Part shown: positions 23,740 to 36,127 of the stretch, in pieces | Layout: each line of letters opens with the position of its first letter | Numbering within the stretch: position 1 is the stretch's first letter | Notes under the pieces: model-generated | Seen by the model: the letters and a program-made list of their open reading frames with translations, nothing else | What the model was told of the DNA's origin: nothing | Databases searched by the model: none | Translations under genes and position numbers: made by a program | Assembly: GCA_963920665.1 (NCBI GenBank) | Contig: OY987269.1 | Location: forward strand, 8,682,501-8,746,500 | Source: Straminergon stramineum | Lineage: Eukaryota > Streptophyta > Bryopsida > Hypnales > Calliergonaceae | Direction of reading: 5' to 3' | DNA: 64,000 nt

Positions 23740-26700
23740 GATTCTAGTATGTTGTTGCAAGCCTAGGTTATCCGTTCTACCAACTTAAGTACTCTCTTTC
23801 CGGAATCAAATCCGGATTCACTCTTTTTCTGGATTCCAGATCCGTCACTTCATTCACAAACACTGTTTTTTGGTACCTCTGTTTTACCCTCAGAGGGTCC
23901 TCCTTTTATTGTATAGAGGGGTAGGGACTGACCACTCGTATTTCTCACACTCTCTTCTCCTTTTAAACTACACAAAATGCACTTAGACCAACTGTTGCTC
24001 TAGGTCAAACTGAAAACACTCTCACAACTATCCGGATGGCCAATCTGGAAGGTAGGTCACTCAAAGCCGTAACAAGTATTGCCCACTACAACAACAGACC
24101 AACAGGAACTGGAACTAACCCGGAGATTGTTAATCGTTTACTAAACTGATCCTAGGGTTTGGCTTACCTTCCGGTAAGTGGTATGTGGCTTTCTTCCGTT
24201 GGCGGTTGCTTATCTCCGCACAGAACCCTCCCTGGCATTCCGGACCTGCACCTACACCACTCCTAATCGGATTCCCGTTTCGGGAGTTTAAAGACACGTG
24301 CTCAAGACTACAATTTTCATATCTAGGTTACAACACAAACTCTCCTCTCATAAATCAAATCCAAGCCCCTTCAAATCTGGATTCTTCCTTTCCTCCTCCT
24401 CAAGTACACTTCACACACTCACAAGGAAACACAAGGAAGCTAGATATACGACAGATCAATCCCTGAGGGTCCACTTGGTGGCTCAGATTAAAATAAGGAT
24501 GACAAAATACAAACTATAATGCTAGGATGGAATGAGAGGCAAACAATCCTGCCTCACACTTTAAAACTTCAAAAACATCCAAAGCCAAAAAGGCAAAAAG
24601 GCCACCCGGAAATCTAGATGACCACTCACAAACTCCCCAAGAAATCCGAAAAGTGAGATCCTACAAATCCAAAACCTGGTCCCACACCTGGAAATCTGGA
24701 TCCGGTTCAAAATTAAAATCCTATCTGCCTAAAGAAAGATTCTATCTACTTCCCCTTCCGTGCTTTCTTCTAGCTGCTCCCGCCTTGACTCGCTGGTGCT
24801 CGTGTGGATGACCTCGGAGTTGCCTTCGGGGTTGCCTTGATGGGGGTCATCCGTAACGCCGCCCGGGTCTGTATCTTCCGAATTTTTGGAGGAGAGTAGT
24901 CTGCCTCTTCCTCGTCCTCCGATCCGGTCCGATATTCTTCCTTCTCAGATTTCTCAATCTGAGTTATCTCCCTCTCATTCTCCTTGCCTAGAGATGTCTC
25001 ATCCAACACGATTGGCTCAATCTCCTTTCTTGTTTGCTGCTCCTCCAGCATATGCTCGAATTTGTCCGGATGAGACCGGGCCGGATTCAACAACCCCCCA
25101 ATCCTCTCTATTAGTTCGCCACAGGCTTGGGTGTTAGGTGTCGGAAGCGACTCCTTCTCCGGAAGATTGAACACTGGGACGGGTGGAGAAACCATAATCT
25201 TTGGAGGTGCCAACTCCCGTGTAGTATCCGGCTGCCTACTTGGCTCGGGCGCTGACTTCACACTCCCCCGGATTGTCTTCTCCAGCTTCTTGGAGAAGGG
25301 TTCCGTTGAGTACCGGAGAGTCTCCCACGGGGCTTCCGGTTTAGACAATAGTGGCATTGAGGCAGTGAGTTTGACGGGAGTCTCTGCGTCGAAATGGATC
25401 TCCGGAAAGTTGAAGAAGTCCATTACCCGATCGGGGTCGATCCGCCCAAGCAATTGCCTCATTTCCTTGAGTGTGAGCTCCATCCGTGAGGAGAAGTCCA
25501 CGAGTATCCGGATCACCTTGGATCCGGTGAGGTGTCCTTCCTTGGTCAACCAGCTCTGGGTTAGAGCCACCTTCATCACCATGTCGGCCGGCTTGTCTAC
25601 TAACCCAGATAAGTTCTTCAGCAACTGCAAGGCTTCCTTCTCCCTTTGTTTCATTGCAGCCATCTCCCCTTGCGCCCAGATCAGTCTTGCCTGAAGATCC
25701 ACTTTTTCCTTCTCCATGGCTACAATCTGCTTCTCCTTTCGCTCGAGGACTTCCGGATTTGGAAGTTTCTTCAACGCGTCGAGGATGTCTTCCAGATCCG
25801 CCTTCAACTCCCGGCTAATCCTCCTGAGCAGATCCCCCAGGTTCTCGTGGTACTCTTGCGCTTGGAGTACCTAGTTGAACCTGGTCTTAAAGAACCCGGA
25901 TATACTTCCCTCCTCCTCCTCGGATATCTTTTGCTGAGCCGGAAGCTTTCCCCGCGATGTCGGATCTGTCGACTTCCGGTGCCTCCGCTCCAAGGGTTGC
26001 TCGTCCTCTTCCGGATCATCCTCCTCTTCCACCGGCGGCTGCTCCGTTGTCACCTCTTCCGTCAGGCTGTATTGGAGGATGGTCACTCCGGTGTTGTATT
26101 CCACCATTTCTACATCGCTGAGAAGCTCTGCATGGTGGTAGAGATGGAAAAGATACGGCCCTATGGGGTTGGTCTTTCCCTTTCCCACGTTGGCGGCAAG
26201 CTTGGCGACTACTGATCCAATCACCTTGCCCCAACTGACTAGTCTACCCTCAAATGCACCAAAGATGGTGTTCGCTACCGTAACCGTAACTCGGGTAGGC
26301 TTTTCCGGATACAAGATGGGGATCAAGAACTCTAGGACATGCCTCTGTCTTGCATCCAGGCAGTCACTAATCGCGTACCCTTCCTTGGAATGGGCTGCGT
26401 TCTTGAATTTCCCGATCGTAAATTTGTCGGTCAGGGAAGCTAAACCGGATCCCTTCTTAGGAAATCCGTAAACCTTAGCCCAGACTTCATCAGTCCAGGT
26501 TTGAGGCCTTCCTCTCACCGTCAACTCATACTGGTTTGACGCTCCTACTATCAACTCCTGGATCATCCGGTCGTTCTTTACGATCCATGGCCGTATGAAC
26601 AAACCTACACACCCTATCTCACTGAGGTCGTCTTCTAACTGTGATCACTCCCTCAGCCTTTCCGGAATGATTGGACAAACCATCCGGTCGATGACCAACG

Positions 26701-27010
26701 TCTTCCGGATATCTCCCTCTGCCATCTCAAACCACTCTAAAATCTGAAGACACTCTAGCTTCTCACCCAAGCACTAACTCACCACTCTTTTACTCAGCTA
26801 TGCGCACACAAAACAGTTGTGGGAGAAGAGGGAGAACAAATGGGAGTGGCGGGGTTAAGTACCCGTCAAAATACCGACCGTTCCTAAAGCAGACCGTTTA
26901 CCCGTAACGGGTCCCTATTTTCTAGACCAGAAGTCTAGACCATAGGCTGTCGCTATCCGGGTTTCCGGATTCCGGATCCGTCCTGGATCTTGTTACGGAT
27001 TAGTTGGAGT
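23740..27010 (-). mobile_element. Mobile-element-like segment, limits uncertain
   Basis: Composition and vocabulary change abruptly here. The word TCCGGAT and close variants recur dozens of times, and GC content rises. The segment surrounds one long minus-strand reading frame (24770-26725) of the kind found in plant transposon-associated hypothetical proteins. No reverse transcriptase, integrase or transposase motif was seen, and I could not identify terminal repeats, so class and borders are inference. Confidence 0.45.
24770..26725 (-). pseudogene. Transposon-associated reading frame with two nonsense codons
   Basis: A single minus-strand frame of 652 codons runs from ATG 26725 (MAEGDIRKTLVIDRMV) to the stop at 24770. 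It is interrupted only by TGA (about 26645-26647) and TAG (about 25871-25873), with the frame kept throughout. The N-terminal half (FPKKGSGLASLTDKFTIGKF, then GAFEGRLVSWGKVIG and PYLFHLYHHAELL) resembles plant mobile-element-associated proteins. The middle (RKEKQIVAMEKEKVDLQARL) is a coiled coil. The tail is acidic, then Ser/Pro/Thr-rich with basic patches. Both stops could come from single C-to-T changes (CGA to TGA, CAG to TAG), as expected of methylated, silenced elements. Function is unknown. Confidence 0.6.
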
Positions 27011-27069
27011 GTTCTCTTAGTCTAAATGAGTTGTTTAGGCTAAGAGTGTTGTAATCCTTTTTACCTAGT

Positions 27070-28002
27070 AGAAATTTTGAAAAATTCTATATAGTTATAC
27101 CCTTATAAATATTAACATGGTGACTTTTAAGATTACGGCTCGCGACATGCGCTCTTGTTTTCTTAGCAAACATCAATTTAAATCTTTTCCTGTGAGTACC
27201 ACTCCTAATTCTGGGAGAAAAAATGAAGAAAGTACCAAAGTATTTTTTAAATGGATGGTGAATAATAGAAGGGTAACAATCATGTGGAGTTGCTAACCAT
27301 TTTGGCAAGGAACAAATCCATTAATGGCAACACGCACATGGTGGATTTGTACAGAAGTGTAGGGCAATGTATTGATATCATAAATAGTTTTTTTAGAGTG
27401 CATGAGATGGAATTTATATTGGTACATAAGTTATAATTCTACAACCCAAGGTTTACAAAATGGAAATCTAATATAAAGAAGTGTTTATAAATCTTTCAAT
27501 AGTTTCAGTAAAATTTTATTATGCTTCTAAAATTTAAGAAAACTACTTGAATATGTTGCTTTATAGGCATCTATTGGGGAGATTGGAAGAGTCGCTTGCT
27601 AATTTTGTTGTATTTTGATAATACTTATGTTCTTTTATTGAAGTAATTTAAAATTAGAAAAATAAATAAAATACAAAATATGGTCAATTTGGTGTTGGAG
27701 CCTCAAATCCTACTACTACCTACTTTTTTTTCTTTACTAACGCAATAAGTATAACTGATTCGAAAAATGATAGTTGAAAATATATTCAAGAGCTGAGCAC
27801 AAGTATTACAAAGGATTCATACCACCTACATGAATTGAAAACTAACTAATAGACCTTTGGACATATAGTTCCAAAATTGTAAAGTCAATTTTTCAAAGGA
27901 AAGGTTGCAAAGTCTATTTGTCTTCTTTCCAATCTAGCCAATTAGTCTATTTCACATCTAAGTAACCACCGATTTGACTCTTGTATAACATATACAACCA
28001 CT
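27070..28002. other. Intergenic, no gene recognised
   Basis: AT-rich sequence without a credible reading frame. Confidence 0.5.
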
Positions 28003-28257
28003 AAGGCCATATTCATTATATTGAGACTTTTTGCAGTCTCCTTTTTATTGTTGACTCTGAGATAAATCACTTTATCTCTTTACTAGTACTTTTTTATAAA
28101 TAGGTAACAACACCAAATTTTAGAATTTCATTATAAGATTACTATTTGAACATGATTAATTTTTGGTTTTAATTACTATTTTTTTAAATGAATTTTCCAT
28201 TAACTAGTATTTTGTCTCAAAATTTGCAAAAAGTCTCAATATAACAAATATGGCCTT
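28003..28257. mobile_element. MITE with GGCCATATT termini, about 250 bp
   Basis: The termini AAGGCCATATTCATTATATT and, inverted, AAGGCCATATTTGTTATATT are both followed by GAGACTTTTTGCA, about 31 bp of near-perfect inverted repeat. Flanks end in CTAA on the left and read TTCTCTAA on the right, a possible degraded 8-bp duplication that would suggest a hAT-type element. It is non-coding. Confidence 0.75.
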
Positions 28258-28551
28258 CTCTAAGTACATGATAATGAAAATAAGTCAAGTTGTTGACCCT
28301 ATTCACACATTAATAGCTTAATAGACATATAAATCAAAAAATTAGCATTGACACAAATTCATTTATACTTTGCACTAATCAAATTTTAGAAATAGATATT
28401 GTTCTTAGTAAGGATCTAAAAAGGTGTACAAATTTTAGTTGCTAGCAATAGATTTCAACATTGTTTGACTTTGAGGGAAGAATCCTATAACAAATTAAAT
28501 GTGTGAGGCCCAAAGAAAGCCAAGCTTTCCTATGGGTTGTGTTCATTTTGT

Positions 28552-28820
28552 AGCATCTATGCCCATACTAGGACATCCCACCTATTCCAAATCCCAAATG
28601 AAAATTATGAAAAAAAAATTGGAGCCTTTGCATCCACACCCATACTACTACACCCCACCTGTCCCAAATTCCAACCTAAAAGTGGTAAATGAAAAAATGA
28701 AAAGAGGAAAATGTTGGCATTCATGCATCTACACTTATACATGTGTCCATACACATTCCTACATTTGCACCCATCTCTACATATGCACCTATATTAGTAC
28801 ATCCCACCTACCCCTTGCTC
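28552..28820. repeat. Degenerate short tandem repeat
   Basis: The phrase 'CATC.A.ACCCATACTA' then 'ACA.CCCACCT.' recurs near 28552, 28629 and 28720-28815, with A-rich stretches between. Open on the plus strand by composition only. Confidence 0.4.
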
Positions 28821-28899
28821 ACAAAAAGCTTTTCCAATTATACCAAGAACATGACCAATTGATGTACAATCCAAAATATACATAATTTAGCATAATTTA

Positions 28900-30879
28900 A
28901 GATCCAAAAATAACTCAAAAATCCATAACTTTCACACTATAATTTAAAACACCACTAATCAACCCGTGCACCCGTCCTTCTTGAGGGCTTTTCAACTGCA
29001 CAAAGAACATGTCTTAGGGACATACAATCCAAGAAATCTCATTGTAAAAAACAAAACAAAACAAATAGGCTAACATAAAGGTGTGGATGGATGCTTTACC
29101 TTGACCCCAAAATGACCTTGAGGACATAATTTGTCCTCGAGGATTTTTTGAAGCACAATAAAGCAAAATTTGAACTATATTTGCAAAACTAGTCAACTAT
29201 ATGATTATTAAGCTTGAAATTGTGCATCCATCGATGTCTCTAAAACCCCAAGCTAACATGTCAGCGATTTTACAAGGGCCGAATTAGTGTACAATGTTGG
29301 TTGGTTGGCCGGTGAAGTATAGTGCCACCTCAGATGGCATTGTTGGGTCAAGAATGGTGCGACCCGGAGAAAGACTATTGAGGCACTCAGTGGTTGTAGC
29401 AAACACAATTTTGAAACTACTTATGAATGTAATGTCTTTTATTATGAATTGGTCTGTGGGTTCTTGAGAATGAGTGATGTGTGAAGTTCCTGCATGTTTT
29501 TCTTAGTGAATTGTGCCTTCAATTTTGCGCAGTAACTTGTGTGTAGCTGTTGCTCATTAGGAAAGGACTGACTTGCTTCCTTGTGCAATCGCGCAACGTT
29601 GTGCAAATTGCGTGGGAAGCGATTTGTCCTTCCACGTCCCTAGAAGTTTCCTCTATCACCACAGCACCTTCTCGTGTTTTCCCAACTTCTTCAACAACTA
29701 CCATGGGGGCTTCCCGCCGGCATCACCCTTCCGTTCATTAGGTTACCCCCTCATGTACACAACAACATCATTTTCATGAAAGTGAACCGTTAGATTTGCC
29801 TAATTTTTGCTCAGCAGTTGTGCATGTTTATGGTTGTTATATCCACCATTTGGATCAACTTGAGTCACTTCTCATTTTTTTCAAGAAATTATTATATCAG
29901 CTACCCATGCATTGGCAGTGTTTTGCACATCAAACTTTGGAGTCCTTGGAGCGACTATGTATTGGTTCTTCTTCCTATTTTTTTTGACAAGATGCCGAGC
30001 CATCTTGTGAATTGCTAAATTATAGTGGTTTGGGGTTGATTCGTGAAGGCAATTGCCTTGAAACACTAGTCTAAGTGCACACAGACACCAAAGAAAGCTG
30101 AGTATGGCACCAGTGTACCCTACCACAACCGTGAATTTGCAGTACCTTTTTGTTATATTCGGTGCATTCTAAAATTCCAGGCCCTCATGCAAAGATCCCT
30201 ATTCCAATTGGAACGGTTACATCTCCCGAAGAACTCAATTCCATTATTCTAAAATTTCATTCACGATTGATTCTTTGTCGCTGCCATCAAGGGTCGGAAA
30301 TTATAGGGTTGTTCTGGGGTTAAGTGTTCTAGCAATTTTTAAAATTTCTTCTTGTTACCTTAATGCCAACCTTCCTCTAACTTAGTCCAAGTACCAAGAA
30401 TGCTTACATGGCTCATAATAATGTGACAGGAAAAACATTTGAGATTTCAAAGAGAAAATTCTTGCTACCCACTTGAGCTAACTGAGGTGTTTTGGACCCC
30501 TCTTTCTTCAAAGCATCACAAAATGTCATCATAACTTACTAAGAGTATATTTTCATGCTTCAATAGAGCAGTCTCATGCTAAATTGCTAACCTCTCCACA
30601 GCAGATCAAGCCTAGGCTGTATTAGGAAGGCCTTTGTTGTATTTTACCCTTGGAAGGAATCAATTCAATTTCCCCTAGAGAGCCAGTTGAGGTGTATTCC
30701 TTTCTTTGTTTTTATATGGTGACTTACCAAAAGAAAATTGAAAATTTAACGAAGTACCATTCATTTGTTTCAAATAATTAACCCTCAAAAGGACATTTCA
30801 TGTCTGGTCTTGGTCAAACTTCAATAGATTTCTATAAAACACACATTTCAAAAATTTGTCATTTTTCACATGTCTAAAA
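28900..30879. other. Intergenic, no gene recognised
   Basis: Several short frames at 29500-30130 on both strands sit in a patch of higher GC, but none shows a motif. It is probably decayed mobile DNA. Confidence 0.4.
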
Positions 30880-31330
30880 TTTTATCTCATTTTATTTCAT
30901 AATTAAAAACATCAAATTGAATTTTATTTTTCAAAGAAATTTCTTTATAAATATCCTAGTAATTATAAAATACTTAAAATAGTATGAATTTTTAAGAAAA
31001 ATGAAAATATTAGTGAAATAAATCATGGTGAAATTGATATACTCCTTGAGCTTATACCAAGAGAAATTTGATAGAAAAAGCTCAAAAGTCGTGCATTTTG
31101 AGCTTCCAAGATGCTATCTTCAAAGTGTCTTCAAAACTATAGTTCTAACAATTTTGAAAAAAATTCAAATGGTATACAAAGTAGATTATTGTAGCTAAAT
31201 TTTCTTAAGTAAGCTTAAAAACATTTAAATCAAGAACTATGTGAAAAGTAAGGTTTGACTTTTAAAATGCATGTGGGTCTTGCAATGTCCTTCAAGGGTT
31301 AAGAACCAAGTGGCCCTCAATCTTGTGGCA
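30880..31330. repeat. Dispersed repeat, partner of 59350-59760
   Basis: Same-orientation, colinear similarity to 59350-59760. Landmarks are 'CATGGTG.AATTG.T.TACTCCTTGA', 'CTTCAAAGT', 'AAGCTTAAA', 'CAAGAACTATGTGAAA' and a closing 'GTCCTTCAAG'-like word. Non-coding and diverged. Confidence 0.55.
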
Positions 31331-31369
31331 AATGCCTAGATTATAAGGTACCTAGACCTAATTTTGATC

Positions 31370-31645
31370 CCTTTCTAAAATCACACCTTACAGATTTTTG
31401 CCTAAAATATACTCCCACTATTCACAAGAGCCTAGGATCATTTTGGAAACACCTATTTTTAGAACCTAGAATATTCAAAGTTTATTCATATGGTGGCCAA
31501 AAACACAATCCAATTCTAAGACAATCTAGAATCCCCTTCTAACTAACAATGAGACTTCACAAAAGAAAATTCAATATATTAATGGGATCTATGTTAAATT
31601 ACTCATTTGGTTAGTTATAGTTGTAGTTACCATAGTGGATACACA
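31370..31645. repeat. Dispersed repeat, inverted relative to 16730-17000
   Basis: See 16730-17000. The order of shared words is reversed and complemented here. Confidence 0.5.
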
Positions 31646-31789
31646 ACAAGTGAGACTCCCTTTGCCATGTTCATAGAATGTTATTTCCTTGCTTTAAAAA
31701 ATTGATTGAACCAAAACTCTAGATCAAGGAGGATTGATCCCCTTATTTCCCCATGTTTTACTTATAGAGAATACATTTGTGATTTTTAT

Positions 31790-32040
31790 TGATTTACCAC
31801 CCATGATTAAAATTTGCAAAATTTGAATTCATATTTGGAATTAGACGCCTCAAATTAGCTAAGTGAGAGGTAATGAAATACAAAATTAATTTGGCACAAA
31901 ATAGGGAGAAATTCCTAAATTTACCCTTGGTTGGGGCAATAAGGGGTCAATCCGCCCTAGCCAAGCTGGGGTGGATTGACCCCCTCGCTCATCCCTCCAA
32001 ATCATTCTAGGGGTGCATGTAAGAAAAAGGACCCCCTACT
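31790..32040. repeat. Dispersed repeat with a strong hairpin
   Basis: At 31943-31984 GGGGTCAATCC-GCCC pairs with GGGGTGGATTGACCCC, a stem of about 15 bp with one mismatch and a short loop. The upstream part matches 60340-60420 (TTTGAATTCA.ATTTGGAA) and, inverted, 6655-6720. Confidence 0.5.
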
Positions 32041-32045
32041 TTGTG

Positions 32046-33813
32046 CTTCATTAACCCCTAAACGTCCAGATTCATCTCCTGAATTGACGGTTTGAAAAAA
32101 ATCATTATGAAGTGCTATTTAGAAGCATATTTGGGAATTGATATACAAATAAAAGTTGCAGATCTTGATTTTTAGATTCCATTTGTAAGGTTAGATTCAC
32201 CAATGCTATCAACAATCTTTTTCTATAAAATTTGAAAGATAAATTCTAAAATTCCTCCGAAAATGAAATTACAAGCAAAATATTATCATTTTTTGAGTAA
32301 AATTTGTTGGAATGGATTTGAAATGAGGTTCTTTTCTTATGGTGATTTATTGAAATTTTTGGATTCTTTAAATCTATGACCTCATTTTGGCAAATTCAAT
32401 TTTGAACTAAAGTCAATGCAATTTGACCACTTGACATACTTGCACATTTGTAATTTTAGAAAAAATATGTACTCTAGTAACACCAAATCCAACCCTTAGA
32501 TAGGACAACAACTTGATAACGTATTTCCACAAATTAGAATAAATTTCATCCAAGTAGTTAGGAGGATGAAACTTGAGTTCCAATCTGTTCATCATCTAGA
32601 AAATGGATGTTGGAGTGCTAAGGGGTTAATTTAACTTCTCGACACTTCTCTAATTTGGGGCCTCTGATAGCAAATATGAATTCAAAATTTGCAAATTTTA
32701 TCAGCTGTGAAAAATAAAAAAATTCAGGGTTTTTACTTGGGGATGTGCTAGGGGGTCAATCCACCCCGGCCCCCTAGCCAGAGCTGTAGTATCAAAGGAA
32801 GTTACTTCAGTACACATGTTCTCATGTTTTGAAATGCTTATAATTGCATATTTTTCTTTTTCAATTATATTTCTCAAATTTTCATCATTTCAAGGATTGG
32901 TTTTGAGGTGAGCAATTACTCCCATTCAAGAGCTGTCATTGGCATTTTGAGCTCTGGATGGGGTGTATGGCAATAGGGGTCCCTTCAATTCTAATTAGAA
33001 GTTCCTCTATTATTAACCCTTGAAAGGCCCTTGGGGTCTCCATATATGACCCATATTTAGCTTTAGAACTCTTCAATTGTGGTTTAATAGATGAGTTATG
33101 ATACATTTATATTTACATAATATCATGATCATTGATTTACTTTGTACTGAAAAGTATTTGGTCAATGTTTTCTTGATCAAATACCACCAAATACATAATA
33201 TACTATACGGTCGCAAAGGGCTTTCAAGCCCTTCTAGGGTTAACCCTTAAACATGTCGACGTCCATTTTTTGGACGATGAATAGATTGAAACTCCAATTT
33301 CATCCTCCTAACTACCTGGATGAAAGTTATTTTAATTTGTGAAGATACGTTATCAAGTTTTTATCCTATCTAAGGGTTGGATTTGGTGTTACTATAGTTC
33401 ATATTTTTCTAAAATTACAAATGTGCAAGTATGTCAAGTGGTCAAATTGCGTTGACTTTAGTTCAAAACTAAATTAGCCAAAATGAAGTCATAGATAGGA
33501 AGAACAGAAGAATTTCAAAAAATCATCATGTGAAGAGAATCTCATTTGAAATCCATTCCAATAAATTTTACTCAAAAAATGATAATATTTTACTTGCAAT
33601 CAAATCTTGAAGGAATTTTGGAATTTCTCTTTCAAAATTTATATAAGAAGATTGCTGAGAGCATTGGTGAATCTGACCATATAGATGGAATCTACAAATC
33701 AAAATCTACAACTTTTATTTGCATTTCAATTCCAAAATATACTTCCAAATTGAATTTTATAATGATTTTTCTTAAATTGTCAATTCTGGAGATGATTCTA
33801 GACATTTAGGGGT
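32046..33813. mobile_element. Foldback element with inverted arms of about 570 bp
   Basis: Left arm 32046-32630 and right arm about 33234-33813 are reverse complements over almost their whole length. The outer ends are ATTAACCCCTAAA with CATCTCC inside on both sides. Inner landmarks include AACCCTTAGATAGGA against TCCTATCTAAGGGTT, and GTCAAGTGGTCAAATTG with its complement. The spacer is about 600 bp and contains a GGGGGTCAATCCACCCC motif. No open frame is long enough to encode a transposase. Confidence 0.7.
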
Positions 33814-35712
33814 TAATATGTTGTATTTAATTTATGACAGAATGCCTTGAATTGCAAGGGTTTACTGGTAGTGTGTGTTTGGTTTTTATTCTAGAGACAG
33901 TTGGGTTGGGAGTGGTATGTGGATAGATTGGCAATTTGATATTTTTGAAGATTGGAATGTTGGTTTGAAGAACTTTTTTTTCATTGAAAGTTCAAATTCT
34001 TTCAAAGTGCAATAGTATGATTGAAACCCACTTCACATGGAAGTTATTTCAGGTTCCTAGGTAGCTATGAAAGTGGGGGAGCACGTGCTTTTCTCTCTTT
34101 TGATTCACAAGAAAGTTTAGAATATTGGGCCCCTTGGAGCCCACCTTGGAGATTTCCTCAGTCTCCTTGATTTCCCCCCAATCCTCAAGAAGAAATTCAA
34201 ATTGTGCAAAATTCAGAAGACCTTGGCACATTTTCCATTTTACTATTAGTTGCTTCCACCCAAAATAGTAAATAGATTTAAAAAAAATAGAATTGTCACA
34301 TGTATATCAATGGTCAACATGGTCAAGTCTCTTTTGGGCGATAATTGTTTGAAATCCACTTCTGGATTAGGAAGTTTTGCTAATCACTTGAGGTGAGAGG
34401 CCCTTGGCAAGTCCTATGAAGGTCAAGGTAACTATTCCTCCGTTCTGTAAACGGAACAAAATTCTAACTCATTTACAGTATAGAGCAGTGGGAATGTTGG
34501 ATAATCTGCATGTTTGATCATGTTTATTTTCTACTTCATTGCATTTTTGTCAGTGGCCTTCTATGCATATATAATATGTTTTCATTTATGTGTTTTGGAC
34601 CTGGAGTACTTGAAGCACATACATCTTCTCCATTGCTCTAAAATAGAAAGGTTGCCAAGTCATTCTTTAAGTTCTAGCCTTCAAGCTTTCCTTTTTCCCC
34701 CTTTGTTCTTGTCCTTCTGGACTTTCTCAAGAGTGCTTCACATTCTTCTTCCATAATTCCTACACTTTACTCATGGGTGCAGGTATTTAATAAAGTGAAG
34801 ATTGTATAGTGATATTTGCTAGTAATCTGTACCTGTGGTTTATCAAATCAGAGTATCAGACAGAAGTGCATATCTCAGAGACTATCAGGACCTATCAGTT
34901 TCTCCTAGAAAGAATTGGAAGTTATTGCCAAGAATTCAATGGGGAAAAGATGACAAGGTTGAAAATCCTGATGGATGGACCTTTGTTGTGTTTGTTGTGC
35001 TGACCAAGCTGGATAATTTTGAGTACATAGGATAATTAATATATTGGGCTAGTGATTCTCAGTTATTGCCATTATTATGCTAGTCTAAATTAGTGGTCAT
35101 AAGCTTGGCATTCATCAAAGAAAGGTTTTCACGAAATTAACTTGGAAAGCTGGTCTTCTATATGTTTACTATAGGATCAAAGAGGCTCTTGAGAGAGAAG
35201 TGCAGCACTTGTAAGGAGATATATATTGTGGGTGTTGAAGAATGGGAGACACTACATCTTTCGAAGTATTTCACATATTCTTGGGTGATCACCTTGTAAA
35301 CAAGAGATTAAGCTGTAGAAAAAATTTATGTGTGATCATGTCGAAGTTGTTCTCTCACTTGTATTGATCTTTCTCCGTATGATTAAAGGCTTTAGTCGAC
35401 TTTTCGAGTTGTGATTGATCTGGTCTTAGAAGGAAGTCTGCTCAGAAGATTATTGTCAAGAGGGATGTGACTTAATCATCTATTTTAGATCAAAGTTCAA
35501 TAAGGCAATGTTATTGGATTAGGTGTGTAGCCCAAATATGCTTGTGTAAGATGTAGACTTCGATGTAGGTCTGTAGGATACTTAATGATGACTACTCCTA
35601 TGGCAGGTTGGATCATGTTGATGAATGAAGTGACATTACAAACTTGTCAACTTTTGAGCTACCTCCACACACGAACAATAAGTTAGCACCTTATATTTTC
35701 TTGAGTTAAGTA
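33814..35712. other. Intergenic, no gene recognised
   Basis: Only short frames were seen. A stretch at 34835-35035 (plus) reads somewhat like protein but has no recognisable motif and no supported splice partners. Confidence 0.35.
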
Positions 35713-36127
35713 TTGGTGGAGGTTCAATGTGATGAGTAGGGTGCATGAAGGAAAGACAATGGGTATAATGACTACTACATGTTTTCAATAAAATATCATA
35801 ATTTAAAAAAAAAATAGACTTTAAAATTTCTCTGAAAATGGAATTTTGGTTATTTAAAACTGAAATTTGGTATGCTTGATTGGGATTGTGCAAGGATGCA
35901 ATGATAATTAGGCTTACTATAATATACCAATTGAACTCCTTATTGTACATCAAGAATTGAATGGCTCCAATAAGCTAATTATAAGATTGTTGTACCCAAT
36001 TGTAAATGGTGTGAAATATTCCACACTCAGTAGTTATTCATCAATAGCTAAGTGGATAGGTGGAGGCTCAATGTGATGAGCAAGATGCATGAAGCAAAGG
36101 CAATGGGCATAAAGACTACTAAATGTT
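35713..36127. repeat. Direct repeat of about 70 bp, two copies
   Basis: GGTGGAGGTTCAATGTGATG at 35713-35780 recurs as GGTGGAGGCTCAATGTGATG at 36059-36127. Both continue into GCATGAAG.AAAG.CAATGGG and GACTACTA.ATGTT, 346 bp apart. Confidence 0.75.

Noticed and set aside
23740..27010. Complete LTR retrotransposon
   Set aside because: No long terminal repeats, primer-binding site, reverse transcriptase or integrase motif could be found.
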